A program made the position numbers and the translations under genes. A DNA stretch of 25,033 nt, from NCBI GenBank assembly GCA_035270785.1, contig DATESN010000115.1, positions 1 through 25,033 of the forward strand, in the 5' to 3' direction. A model generated the notes under the pieces. It did no database searches and was not told where the DNA came from. It worked only from the letters and a program-made list of their open reading frames with translations. Shown here piece after piece: positions 1-8,098 of the stretch. This stretch comes from DATESN01 sp035270785 (GTDB lineage: Bacteria > Bacillota > Clostridia > Lachnospirales > Lachnospiraceae). Position 1 is the first letter of the stretch. The number at the start of each line of letters is the position of its first letter.

Positions 1-60
1 AAATTGTTGGTAACAGTAGCTTGTTATTTAGAATATAAAGAGGAACAAGGGTGGACGTGA
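1..60 (+). CDS. 3' end of an upstream gene (partial, unidentified)
   Basis: Frame 1 is open from the window edge to a TGA at 58-60 and encodes 19 residues ending in EEQGWT. The other two forward frames hit stops early. The TGA lies one base before the hsdR start codon, the tight spacing expected inside an operon, and the purine-rich run at 39-51 could serve as the hsdR ribosome site. In type I systems hsdM or hsdS commonly precedes hsdR, but these few residues do not identify the gene. It may also be chance reading through non-coding DNA. Confidence 0.35.
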   Translation, partial: KLLVTVACYLEYKEEQGWT

Positions 61-61
61 A

Positions 62-3000
62 ATGAGTACATTTAATATAGTTGCAGCAAGCAATGAAAGT
101 ACAGTTGTAGCAGAATATACACCGGAGAGCAAAAGATCTGACCAATATCAAAGTGAAGCAGCACTTGAAAATGAATTTATTAGAATGCTTTTAGAGCAAG
201 GATATGAGAGGCTTACCATCCATGATGAGAAGTCTCTGATATCTAATTTGCGCGTAAAAATAGAGCAACTTAATGAGTATCAGTTTACAGATAAAGAATG
301 GGAACGATTTTTTGGCAATTATATAGCCAATGCGAATGAAGGCATTGCTGAAAAGACGAGGACAATTCAGGATGATCATGTAAAGACATTACTTCGTGAT
401 GATGGAACAGCTAAGAATATCAAGTTAATTGATAAGAACGATATTCATAATAATCGCCTGCAAGTATTGAATCAGTATGAGGTCTCGGAAGATGATGGAG
501 CAAAGCATGATAATCGTTATGATGTAACAATCCTTGTCAATGGACTTCCGTTGGTTCATGTAGAATTAAAAAGACGTGGTGTCGCAATTAGGGAAGCGTT
601 TAATCAGATCAATCGTTATCAAAGAGATAGCTTTTGGTCTGGTTGTGCTCTATTTGAGTATGTGCAAATTTTTATTATTTCAAATGGAACTCATGCAAAG
701 TATTATTCCAATACCACAAGAAATGCTCATTTAAAAGAACAGAATGGAAGTCAAAAAAAAGGGAAAAAGACTAGTCATAGTTTTGAATTTACGTCTTACT
801 GGTCAGATGCAAATAACATAATAATTTCAGATCTTGTAGATTTCACAAAGACTTACTTTTCAAAGCATACGATTTTAAACATACTTACAAAGTATTGTGT
901 ATTTACATCAGAGGATTTATTGCTTGTTATGCGTCCGTACCAGATAGCAGCTACAGAACGTATCTTGAGTCGTATTGAGATATCTACTAATTACAAAAAA
1001 CTTGGAACTATAGATGCAGGAGGTTATATTTGGCACACGACAGGAAGTGGCAAGACATTAACATCTTTTAAAACAGCACAACTGGCAACAAATCTTGAAT
1101 ATATAGATAAAGTTTTATTTGTAGTGGATCGTAAAGATTTGGATTATCAAACCATGAAAGAGTATGACCGTTTTGAAAGAGGTGCGGCCAATAGCAATAC
1201 TTCAACCATTGTACTGAAACGGCAATTAGAAAATGATAATGCAAATATTATTATCACTACCATTCAGAAATTAGATACTTTTATTGGTAAGAACAAAGAC
1301 CATGAAATCTTTAATAAACATGTTGTCTTGGTATTTGATGAATGCCATCGTTCTCAATTTGGTGACATGCATGTAAAGATTACAAAGAGTTTTAAGAAAT
1401 ATCATATCTTTGGATTTACTGGAACACCAATATTCGCAGATAATGCTGGAAGTGGAAAAAATTATAATCTAAGAACAACGCCACAAGTTTTTGGAGGAGA
1501 ACCAGATAAACACGGAAAAAAAGTACTACCTCTTCATACTTATACGATTGTAGATGCAATTAATGATGGTAATGTGTTGCCATTTCGTATTGATTACATT
1601 AAGACAATTAAAGAAAAGTCTGGAATCAATGATGAACAGGTAAAAGCCATAGATAGAGAAAAGGCTTTATTAGAGCCGAGAAGAATAGCTGAAGTTGTAA
1701 AATATATTCGAGATCGTTTTGAGCAGAAGACAAAGAGAAATCGTGAAGCTTTTGGATTTACGGTATTAACCAATGTCCAGGAAGTAGCTTCTTCTAAGAA
1801 AAGAGAAGAGACAGAAGAGAAAAAGCAACGAGTTCGTATGACAGGATTCAACTCTATTTTTGCAGTAAGTTCCATTGATGCTGCAAAACTGTATTATATG
1901 GAGTTTCAGAAACAGATGAAGGAGGCTACAGAAGCTCAGAGACTTCGTATTGCAACTATTTTTAGTTATGGTGTCAACGAAGAAGTAACAGATGATTTTG
2001 TGGAAGATGAAAATTCTGAAAATACAGATGGTCTAGATCAAAGTTCAAGAGATTTTCTGGATATGGCAATTAGAGATTATAATGAAATGTTTAAGACGAA
2101 TTATGATACTTCCAGTGACAAATTCCAGAATTATTATAAAGATGTATCTCTTAGAATGAAGAACAGGGAAATTGATATCTTAATTGTAGTAAATATGTTT
2201 TTAACAGGATTTGACGCAACCACTCTTAACACCTTGTGGGTTGATAAGAATTTGAAATATCATGGACTCATTCAGGCATTTTCTAGAACTAATCGAATTT
2301 TGAATTCGGTTAAGACTTTTGGAAACATTGTATGTTTTAGAAATTTAGAAGAAGAAACAAATAAAGCAATTGCCCTATTTGGAGATAGAAACGCAGGAAG
2401 TATTGTACTGTTAAAGAATTTTGAAAGCTATTATAACGGTTATGATGAAGATGGAAAACACTATGATGGTTATATTGAATTAGTGGATAAAATACAACAG
2501 TTATTTCCCGTAGGACAGCCTATCATAGGGGAAGAGGCACAGAAAGAATTTATTAAACTTTTTAGTGCAATTCTACGTGTGAAAAATATTCTTACGTCAT
2601 TCGATGATTTTGCTGGACAAGAAATTCTTACACCAAGAGACTTTCAGGATTATCAAAGCGAGTACATTGACCTTTATCAGCTGTTCAAGCCGAAGGAAGA
2701 TGAAAAGAAAGAAAATATCAATGATGATATTGAGTTTGAGATTGAATTGATTAAGCAGGTAGAGATAAACATTGATTACATTCTATTACTTGTAAAGAAA
2801 TATCAGGAAGATGGTAATCAGGATAAGGAAATCTTGGTATCCATTGATAAGGCAATCAATTCAAGCATAAATCTTCGCAGTAAATTACAGCTCATTCAAG
2901 ACTTTATTAAAACGGTTACTCCTCACACAGAAGTGGATGATGAATGGAGAAAGTTTGTAGATGAACAACGAGAAAATGACTTGATGGAAATTATCACAGA

Positions 3001-3208
3001 GGAAAAACTGAAGGTAGAAGAAACGCAGAAGTTTATTGATAATTCGCTTCGTGATGGTATTTTAAAGACTAGTGGAACTGATATTGACGCAATTATGCCT
3101 CCGGTATCTAGATTTGGTGGTGGTAATAGGGCAGAGAAGAAGAAACAGGTAATAGATAGACTTCGGGCGTATTATGAGAAGTATTTGGAGCTGTTTAATG
3201 GGAAGTAG
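62..3208 (+). CDS. hsdR: Type I restriction enzyme R subunit (HsdR), motor and nuclease
   Basis: This 1048-aa protein is full length for HsdR, the subunit that translocates DNA by ATP hydrolysis and cuts unmodified DNA far from the recognition site, in complex with HsdM and HsdS. The N-terminal PD-(D/E)xK nuclease shows RYDVT (D154), VELKRRG (E168, K170) and a QxxRY box at 182-186. The SF2 motor follows: Walker A GSGKT at 328-332, DECHRS at 426-431 and FTGTP at 452-456, then the second RecA lobe with TGFDA and QAFSRTNRI at about 720-760. The C-terminal helical part presumably docks onto HsdM. No key motif is missing, so it should be active if hsdM and hsdS lie upstream of the window; neither is inside it. 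It starts one base after the preceding frame stops, and the Kiwa-like genes follow without a visible terminator. Confidence 0.97.
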   Translation: MSTFNIVAASNESTVVAEYTPESKRSDQYQSEAALENEFIRMLLEQGYERLTIHDEKSLISNLRVKIEQLNEYQFTDKEWERFFGNYIANANEGIAEKTRTIQDDHVKTLLRDDGTAKNIKLIDKNDIHNNRLQVLNQYEVSEDDGAKHDNRYDVTILVNGLPLVHVELKRRGVAIREAFNQINRYQRDSFWSGCALFEYVQIFIISNGTHAKYYSNTTRNAHLKEQNGSQKKGKKTSHSFEFTSYWSDANNIIISDLVDFTKTYFSKHTILNILTKYCVFTSEDLLLVMRPYQIAATERILSRIEISTNYKKLGTIDAGGYIWHTTGSGKTLTSFKTAQLATNLEYIDKVLFVVDRKDLDYQTMKEYDRFERGAANSNTSTIVLKRQLENDNANIIITTIQKLDTFIGKNKDHEIFNKHVVLVFDECHRSQFGDMHVKITKSFKKYHIFGFTGTPIFADNAGSGKNYNLRTTPQVFGGEPDKHGKKVLPLHTYTIVDAINDGNVLPFRIDYIKTIKEKSGINDEQVKAIDREKALLEPRRIAEVVKYIRDRFEQKTKRNREAFGFTVLTNVQEVASSKKREETEEKKQRVRMTGFNSIFAVSSIDAAKLYYMEFQKQMKEATEAQRLRIATIFSYGVNEEVTDDFVEDENSENTDGLDQSSRDFLDMAIRDYNEMFKTNYDTSSDKFQNYYKDVSLRMKNREIDILIVVNMFLTGFDATTLNTLWVDKNLKYHGLIQAFSRTNRILNSVKTFGNIVCFRNLEEETNKAIALFGDRNAGSIVLLKNFESYYNGYDEDGKHYDGYIELVDKIQQLFPVGQPIIGEEAQKEFIKLFSAILRVKNILTSFDDFAGQEILTPRDFQDYQSEYIDLYQLFKPKEDEKKENINDDIEFEIELIKQVEINIDYILLLVKKYQEDGNQDKEILVSIDKAINSSINLRSKLQLIQDFIKTVTPHTEVDDEWRKFVDEQRENDLMEIITEEKLKVEETQKFIDNSLRDGILKTSGTDIDAIMPPVSRFGGGNRAEKKKQVIDRLRAYYEKYLELFNGK

Positions 3209-3282
3209 GACATAATACGGGAATATAATGGTAAGTTGTTACTTTATGGGAATGCAATTGTTAAAAAACATAGGAGGCGAAG

Positions 3283-3921
3283 ATGGGAGAAGAAAATTTA
3301 GAACTAAAGAAAAAACTAATTTTACAATCTTTTTTGCCACTTTTTATTTTAATTTTAATCAAGTATTTTGATTATAGAGCCATAGTTAGTGCAATTCATT
3401 TTATCCAACATTTATCGAGGGGAGAATTTGCAATCATATTTAATATTTGGGGGAATCAATTTGTCTTACTATTTGTAGTTATGGTGGTTTCTATTATATG
3501 GATTTTTAGTGGAATAATTGCAATATGGCAATTTAAAAATGTTCAGACATCAGGATTTGTTGATGCAGGTGAAAAGATAGACATTGATGAAGAGTTAACG
3601 GATTCAGGCATTACATTTTTCGTTTCATTTGTTTTACCACTTTTAATAGATGATATAGGCTCTATACAAGGATTTTTAGTTTTTTCTGGGATATTAGGAT
3701 TGGTCATATTATTAATGTGGAAAACTAATTTATACTACCAAAATCCTGTTTTGACGATATTGGGATATAAGGTATATAAATTTCATTTTATTAATCCGAG
3801 TAGAAATGGTTGTAAAGAAAAAGAGTATATCGCGGTATGTAAGTCGAAGCTGGTGAAAGAAAAAATTGTGGAATGGAAATATATCTCTGATAATGTGTGT
3901 GTTATGTACAATAAAAATTGA
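3283..3921 (+). CDS. kwaA: Kiwa defence protein KwaA-like membrane protein
   Basis: This 212-aa protein has about four hydrophobic segments, near residues 13-29, 60-83, 108-124 and 128-147. After the last one comes NPVLTILGYKVYKF (154-167), a juxtamembrane stretch I associate with KwaA, and then a soluble tail of about 45 residues. In known Kiwa systems KwaA is the membrane component that senses phage infection and works with KwaB. The assignment rests on size, membrane layout, that motif and, above all, the next gene being a DUF4868 (KwaB-type) protein 18 nt away. The start is supported by AGGAGG at 3271-3276. Alone, this sequence would be called only a hypothetical membrane protein. Confidence 0.7.
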   Translation: MGEENLELKKKLILQSFLPLFILILIKYFDYRAIVSAIHFIQHLSRGEFAIIFNIWGNQFVLLFVVMVVSIIWIFSGIIAIWQFKNVQTSGFVDAGEKIDIDEELTDSGITFFVSFVLPLLIDDIGSIQGFLVFSGILGLVILLMWKTNLYYQNPVLTILGYKVYKFHFINPSRNGCKEKEYIAVCKSKLVKEKIVEWKYISDNVCVMYNKN

Positions 3922-3939
3922 TGAAAGAGAGGAAGTATA

Positions 3940-4941
3940 ATGGATAGCCAAAGAGAAGAGGTTCAAGAAAAGATTGCAGATGATAATCAGGATGCTACTG
4001 TAAAAAATGCTATTAATGAAATGTTTATGGATAACGAATTTGGATTTGATGTTTTTATTAAGATGAAAAATGACGAAGCTGCAATCAAAAGATTTCTTTT
4101 TTACGAAGAGCAAGTGGAAAGAGAAACGGGTTTTAAACGGAGGATTCAGAATTCAATAGTAGAGTCTATTCAGACTATGTTTCTAGATGAATCAGCCGAG
4201 TTTACAATGGTAGAGAATATAGCAAATAATCAAGATAAATTTTACATAATTCAGCAAGATGAATCATATAGACCTTTTGAAATATTAAGTACTCCGGAAG
4301 AAGATATTACTAATTTTACAATGGATGAAAGTGCTGAAGCAGATGCCATAGTATTTAGATTCAGAAGAGGAGAAAGTTCTTTTTGGGCGTATCAGCAAAT
4401 TGCTCCTGCAGCCGTTCCGAATAAAAAGAAGCAAAATTTTCTTATAAAAATTTTATCTACAGAGCATACAGACCAATTTGTCGAAATGTCAGACCAACTT
4501 TTTACCATTACAAGAAAAGTTAATTTGCTAGTTATAGGAGACAAAATTGTTACGAAAGATATTAGTTTAATGCAGAGACATTTTGGTTTTGAGGATTTTG
4601 TGAGAGCTTCAGCACGGAAAGCTGTTTCAGACATTTCTAATATACATATTGTTGCAAACGATGATAAATTAACGGATTATATAGAAAGAACATCAACGAA
4701 ATATTCTAAAAAAATGATGCGTATAAAAAATTACCATGTTATTGAAAAAACAGCGGATGAACTTGTTGAGAAATTAGAGAGTGTGGAACGGTGGAAAGGT
4801 GTTTTTGATATACAAGATAATAAAATTAATCTTCGTACATATAAGGATGTTGAAAATTTAATTGATCTCTTCGATGAACGGTATACGTTCTCACTGGTTA
4901 CAAATGATGAATTTGATACAGATGTAAAGCAATTGGCATAA
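3940..4941 (+). CDS. kwaB: Kiwa defence protein KwaB-like (DUF4868)
   Basis: This soluble 333-aa protein has no signal peptide or membrane segment. From about residue 110 it looks like DUF4868, the KwaB family: VFRFRRGESSFWAYQQIAP (beta-strand core), a basic helix-turn around KYSKKMMRIKNYHVI, and a C-terminal pattern NKINLRTYKDVENLIDLFDE ending in a short acidic tail. KwaB is the cytosolic effector of Kiwa, reported to act on phage DNA together with membrane-bound KwaA. The length is close to the roughly 315 aa of characterised KwaB. The start has GAGAGGAAG just upstream, 18 nt after kwaA, so the two are probably co-translated. The first 100 residues are charged and less familiar. The family is recognised by eye, not by a profile search. 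Confidence 0.75.
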   Translation: MDSQREEVQEKIADDNQDATVKNAINEMFMDNEFGFDVFIKMKNDEAAIKRFLFYEEQVERETGFKRRIQNSIVESIQTMFLDESAEFTMVENIANNQDKFYIIQQDESYRPFEILSTPEEDITNFTMDESAEADAIVFRFRRGESSFWAYQQIAPAAVPNKKKQNFLIKILSTEHTDQFVEMSDQLFTITRKVNLLVIGDKIVTKDISLMQRHFGFEDFVRASARKAVSDISNIHIVANDDKLTDYIERTSTKYSKKMMRIKNYHVIEKTADELVEKLESVERWKGVFDIQDNKINLRTYKDVENLIDLFDERYTFSLVTNDEFDTDVKQLA

Positions 4942-5027
4942 ACAATATACAATGTAATTGGCAATAAAAAATGATAGTTGGAAGGCAATATAATTTTTTC
5001 GATAAAGTGGTTAGAAGGAGAACTATT

Positions 5028-5729
5028 ATGAAGAAAACGCTTGTATGCTTTGCTAATTCCAGGAAGATAGGTGGAAAATGCTTTGCGGGTAAAGAGCTTG
5101 AAAACAACCAATGGGTTAGACCAGTTAGTAGTAGACATGATGAATCACTAATTGAAAAGGAAGAATGTATACGTGGAAGAAATTGTACATGTTCTTTCTG
5201 TAACCCGATTTTACCAAATCTTTTAGATGTTATTGAAATAGATATCAGGAAATACGTCGGAGAATCTCATCAAGTTGAGAATTATCTTGTTGGGGATTGC
5301 AAGTGGAAGAAAATTGGTGTTTTGAAATCAGAGTGCATAGATGATTTTTTAGATACGTCAAAAGGTGCATTGTGGATCAATGGATATGAGGCCTGGCATA
5401 GAAAAAATGATCGAATACCTAGTGAGCTAAGCGATGGAATCAGGGATTCGTTGAGGTTGATAGAAGTCAAGAATTTATATATTATTGTTACGATTGAGGG
5501 AGCGGATTTTGGAAATCCAAGAAAAAAGATAAATGGTAAATTTAAGTACAAAAATATTGACTATATAATTCCTATAACAGATCCGGTCATAGAGCAGCAG
5601 TACTTACATTTAGCAGAGGGGATATATTCATTGGAAATAGAATGCGAAAGGATTATCTTGAGCCTAAGTGCAGGTAAGGAATACAATGGATACATATATA
5701 AATTCATTGCAGGAGTAATGTTAATATAG
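5028..5729 (+). CDS. Dual OB-fold domain protein, probable defence-associated
   Basis: This 233-aa protein opens with KKTLVCFANSRKIGGKCFAG and continues with WVRPVS, LLDVIEI, HQVENYLV, LWINGYEAWHRKNDRI and SLRLIEVKNL. I recognise this pattern as the family annotated 'dual OB domain-containing protein', two predicted OB folds likely to bind nucleic acid. No biochemical function is established to my knowledge. I chose the ATG at 5028 over an in-frame ATG at 4971 because AGAAGGAG stands directly before it, while the earlier one has no ribosome site and adds an untypical leader. C47, C53, C55 and C58 form a compact cluster that could bind a metal. The gene lies between kwaB (86 nt) and two DUF488 genes (49 nt) on the same strand, which suggests that the three downstream genes form one module. 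Confidence 0.72.
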   Translation: MKKTLVCFANSRKIGGKCFAGKELENNQWVRPVSSRHDESLIEKEECIRGRNCTCSFCNPILPNLLDVIEIDIRKYVGESHQVENYLVGDCKWKKIGVLKSECIDDFLDTSKGALWINGYEAWHRKNDRIPSELSDGIRDSLRLIEVKNLYIIVTIEGADFGNPRKKINGKFKYKNIDYIIPITDPVIEQQYLHLAEGIYSLEIECERIILSLSAGKEYNGYIYKFIAGVMLI

Positions 5730-5778
5730 ATTATAAAAGATCTATTTTTAGGATACTGATTAAAAGGAAGGTGAGAGT

Positions 5779-6378
5779 ATGAATGATCTATATACCATTG
5801 GGCATTCACAACATCCAATACAAAAATTTATTGGCTTATTAAAACAACATAATATAGAGTTTGTTGTTGATGTGAGAAGTACTCCCTATTCAAAATATGC
5901 ATCGATGTATGATAGAGAAAATATTAGTAACGAACTTAAAAATGCAAATATATCATATGCGTTCATGGGAAAATACTTTGGGGCAAGGCAGGATGACAAG
6001 TCTTTATATACAAAAGAGGGATATTTGGATTTTCAGAAAGTTGCAAAATGGGATATTTTTGAAAAAGGAATGGATAATGTAGTTAGAGGAATGGAAACAA
6101 AGAGAATTGCTTTGATGTGCTTAGAAAAAAAACCAATTGATTGCCATAGAGCAATTTTAGTAGCAAACGCGTTTTACTGTAAAGGCTATTCGGTAAAACA
6201 TATTTTGGAAAATGGTAAAATAGAAACACACCAAGAATTAAATGAGGAATTATTAGATTTGTATTTTCCAGATAGAAATCAAATAAGCTTTTTTGATAAT
6301 AGAACAGACGAGGACTATTTAGAAGATGCATATAAGATACGTAACAAGGAAATTGGATATCATTTAGAAGAGAGGTAA
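5779..6378 (+). CDS. DUF488 family protein, first of two
   Basis: This 199-aa protein carries the DUF488 signature: YTIGHS near the N-terminus (IGHS at 7-10), DVRSTPYS at 31-38, and a C-terminal C-x7-CHR element (C114, C122, H123, R124). The clustering of conserved Cys, His, Arg and Asp suggests an enzymatic or nucleic-acid role, but no activity has been assigned to the family as far as I know. A charged tail of about 60 residues follows the core. GGAAGGTGAG precedes the start. It lies 49 nt after the dual-OB gene and 5 nt before a second DUF488 gene, so co-expression is very likely. It is predicted cytosolic, with no signal or membrane segments. Confidence 0.85.
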   Translation: MNDLYTIGHSQHPIQKFIGLLKQHNIEFVVDVRSTPYSKYASMYDRENISNELKNANISYAFMGKYFGARQDDKSLYTKEGYLDFQKVAKWDIFEKGMDNVVRGMETKRIALMCLEKKPIDCHRAILVANAFYCKGYSVKHILENGKIETHQELNEELLDLYFPDRNQISFFDNRTDEDYLEDAYKIRNKEIGYHLEER

Positions 6379-6383
6379 ATAGT

Positions 6384-6836
6384 ATGTTGAAAATTTATTC
6401 CATTGGATTCACGAAAAAAAATGCTAAAACTTTTTTTGAATCATTAATTAATAACCAAGTAAAAAAAATTATTGATGTAAGGCTTAATAATACATCACAG
6501 TTAGCAGGTTTTGCAAAAGGAAATGATTTGAAGTATTTCTTAGGAAAAATAGCTGGTATGGGATATGAATATGAAGTAATATTTGCACCAACAAAAGTAA
6601 TTTTAGATGCATATAAAAAGGGAGATATAGATTGGATGCAATATGAAGAAAAATACATTCAACTTATGAAAGAAAGAAAAATTAGCGAATATATTGAAAA
6701 GAAAGGAATTGACTTTTGGGAATCAGCTTGTCTATTGTGTAGTGAAGAAACTCCAGATAACTGCCATAGGAGACTTGCCATAAATGAGATAATAAAAGTT
6801 TTTCCAACAACTGATGTCCATCATATTATAAAGTAA
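6384..6836 (+). CDS. DUF488 family protein, second of two, different subfamily
   Basis: This 150-aa protein is shorter than its neighbour and belongs to another DUF488 branch. It has YSIGFT (IGFT at 7-10), DVRLNNTSQLAGFAKG at 31-46, and C119 with CHRR at 127-130. The serine-proline turn after DVR seen in the first copy is replaced here by the LNNTSQLAGF element common in short DUF488 proteins. Function is unknown. Only 5 nt separate it from the previous stop, and AGAGAGG lies at the end of that gene, so translation may be coupled. The sequences are too different for a recent tandem duplication; two distinct members appear to have been assembled in one operon, which suggests non-redundant roles. 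It is the last gene of the island operon. Confidence 0.83.
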   Translation: MLKIYSIGFTKKNAKTFFESLINNQVKKIIDVRLNNTSQLAGFAKGNDLKYFLGKIAGMGYEYEVIFAPTKVILDAYKKGDIDWMQYEEKYIQLMKERKISEYIEKKGIDFWESACLLCSEETPDNCHRRLAINEIIKVFPTTDVHHIIK

Positions 6837-7048
6837 TATAATTTCATCGCAAATAGGTAGATTGATCTTCAGATAAACATTATAGGATTACAACTTATTA
6901 GTTTCGCTGATACCGTTATGATACCCAAAGCTTATTATACTCAAAATAATACGCAGAATACCCGGAATAAAAGCAATTAAATAGCAGAAAATATATCATA
7001 TACATTCGCATTAAGGCGAATAGTTAGGGAGTTTGAATAATTAACAAG
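6837..7048. other. Non-coding stretch after the defence operon
   Basis: No plausible gene was found in any frame. One small perfect hairpin is visible (7004-7009 paired with 7016-7021, six-base loop). The stretch joins the last DUF488 gene to the terminator at 7049. It could be a long 3' untranslated tail or a small-RNA gene ending at that terminator; I see no clear promoter to support the latter. Confidence 0.4.
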
Positions 7049-7092
7049 AGCCTACAGCCACAATATTTACGTCATCTGTAGGCTTTCTTTTT
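7049..7092 (+). terminator. Rho-independent terminator of the defence operon
   Basis: A 9-bp perfect stem, AGCCTACAG (7049-7057) with CTGTAGGCT (7076-7084), closes an 18-nt loop and is followed by a T-rich run to 7092. The T-run is on the + strand, so it mainly serves transcripts from the island. On the - strand the downstream bases (CTTGTTAATTATT) are weaker, though it may also stop transcripts from the gene ending at 7136. Confidence 0.75.
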
Positions 7093-7135
7093 GTCTCGCG
7101 ATAATCAAATGACAATACTTTTGAAAACGGCATTT

Positions 7136-8098
7136 CTATAAAAAACCGCCATCAGTTTCTTTAATCTGTTTATATCTTAAATTTAATAATGATTCTGCAC
7201 CATCTGGTTGATACAAATCTAATAGTTCAAGGTAATTTCCAGAGTTTTTATAATTATTTATTAGACAACGCATATCATCAGAATTTTTGCCAAACATCAT
7301 ACCAAGAAGTCCCAAATCGTAATAATTTTGCTTGTCATTGATAATGCCCTGTTCATGTAAATCTTCCATGATATCATTTAGTCGGACTTGCCCACCTATT
7401 TGCATTGCTACATGAAATAAATCTGGATCAACAGTGCGAAGATAATTTAAATATCGCGTCTCTATATTTTTGTTTGGAACACCACTCATCATCCAATTCG
7501 AAATATTTTCGAGAGAAGCACCCACACCTTTATCATCGATTAAATGCATTTGATATTTTCCATCTTCTGTTGGAATAAATGTATAGTGCCCATCCTCTGA
7601 GTATAAAGTATTAGACCATGAATTTTTCTTTGCAGCTGCATCTTGAACAAGTACTGTAAATGCTTTGTGTGCATCAAAACTTGCGCAACTATCGGTAGCT
7701 ATTTCCATTTTTCCGGATGCGACTGCAGTTTGAATCAATTCATAATCCGATGGTTTTTTCCCATGATAATAATAGCTATAGGAGTCTTTCAATTTATCAT
7801 AACTATCGGGTAGTTCTACAGAATTAACTTTTTCTGAATCAATTTCTATATAACTAGGCGCAGATTTGCTTCCGCCAGTATGAGTTCTTACACTGGATCC
7901 TTTGATTATATTATCACTATATTTTTCTTTTAAAACACCTTCTGTGATTGAAACAGATACAAATCCAAATAGATTTTTGTTCTTATTAGTAGGAGAATCT
8001 TCTTGTTTTACATTTATTGATACGAAGCTCTTCAAGTTATTACCTTTGTTCGTAATATTATAAAGGTAATTAATTAAGTTCACTGATGATATATTCAT
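7136..8098 (-). CDS. Hypothetical protein, 320 aa, family not recognised
   Basis: The protein begins MNISSVNLINYLYNITNKG and has no signal peptide, membrane segment or familiar catalytic motif. The central part has several short polar repeats of Ser, Tyr and Lys; the C-terminal third (from about 230) looks helical, with a leucine-rich stretch near the end. I chose the ATG at 8098 because GGAGG lies 11 nt before it; a GTG six codons further upstream would overlap that ribosome site. The gene stands alone on the - strand between the defence operon and a divergent exonuclease. It may be cargo of the same accessory region. No function is assigned. Confidence 0.8.
   Translation of the reverse strand: MNISSVNLINYLYNITNKGNNLKSFVSINVKQEDSPTNKNKNLFGFVSVSITEGVLKEKYSDNIIKGSSVRTHTGGSKSAPSYIEIDSEKVNSVELPDSYDKLKDSYSYYYHGKKPSDYELIQTAVASGKMEIATDSCASFDAHKAFTVLVQDAAAKKNSWSNTLYSEDGHYTFIPTEDGKYQMHLIDDKGVGASLENISNWMMSGVPNKNIETRYLNYLRTVDPDLFHVAMQIGGQVRLNDIMEDLHEQGIINDKQNYYDLGLLGMMFGKNSDDMRCLINNYKNSGNYLELLDLYQPDGAESLLNLRYKQIKETDGGFL

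Noticed and set aside
3730..4113. 127-codon antisense frame across the kwaA/kwaB junction
   Set aside because: It overlaps two well-supported genes on the other strand and reads as low-complexity Phe, Ile and Ser, typical of antisense translation of AT-rich genes.
4971..5027. Upstream in-frame ATG giving a longer dual-OB protein
   Set aside because: No ribosome site precedes it and the extra 19 residues do not fit the family start, whereas the ATG at 5028 has AGAAGGAG.
5897..6082. 61-codon frame inside the first DUF488 gene
   Set aside because: It lies entirely within a gene with clear family motifs and lacks a ribosome site.
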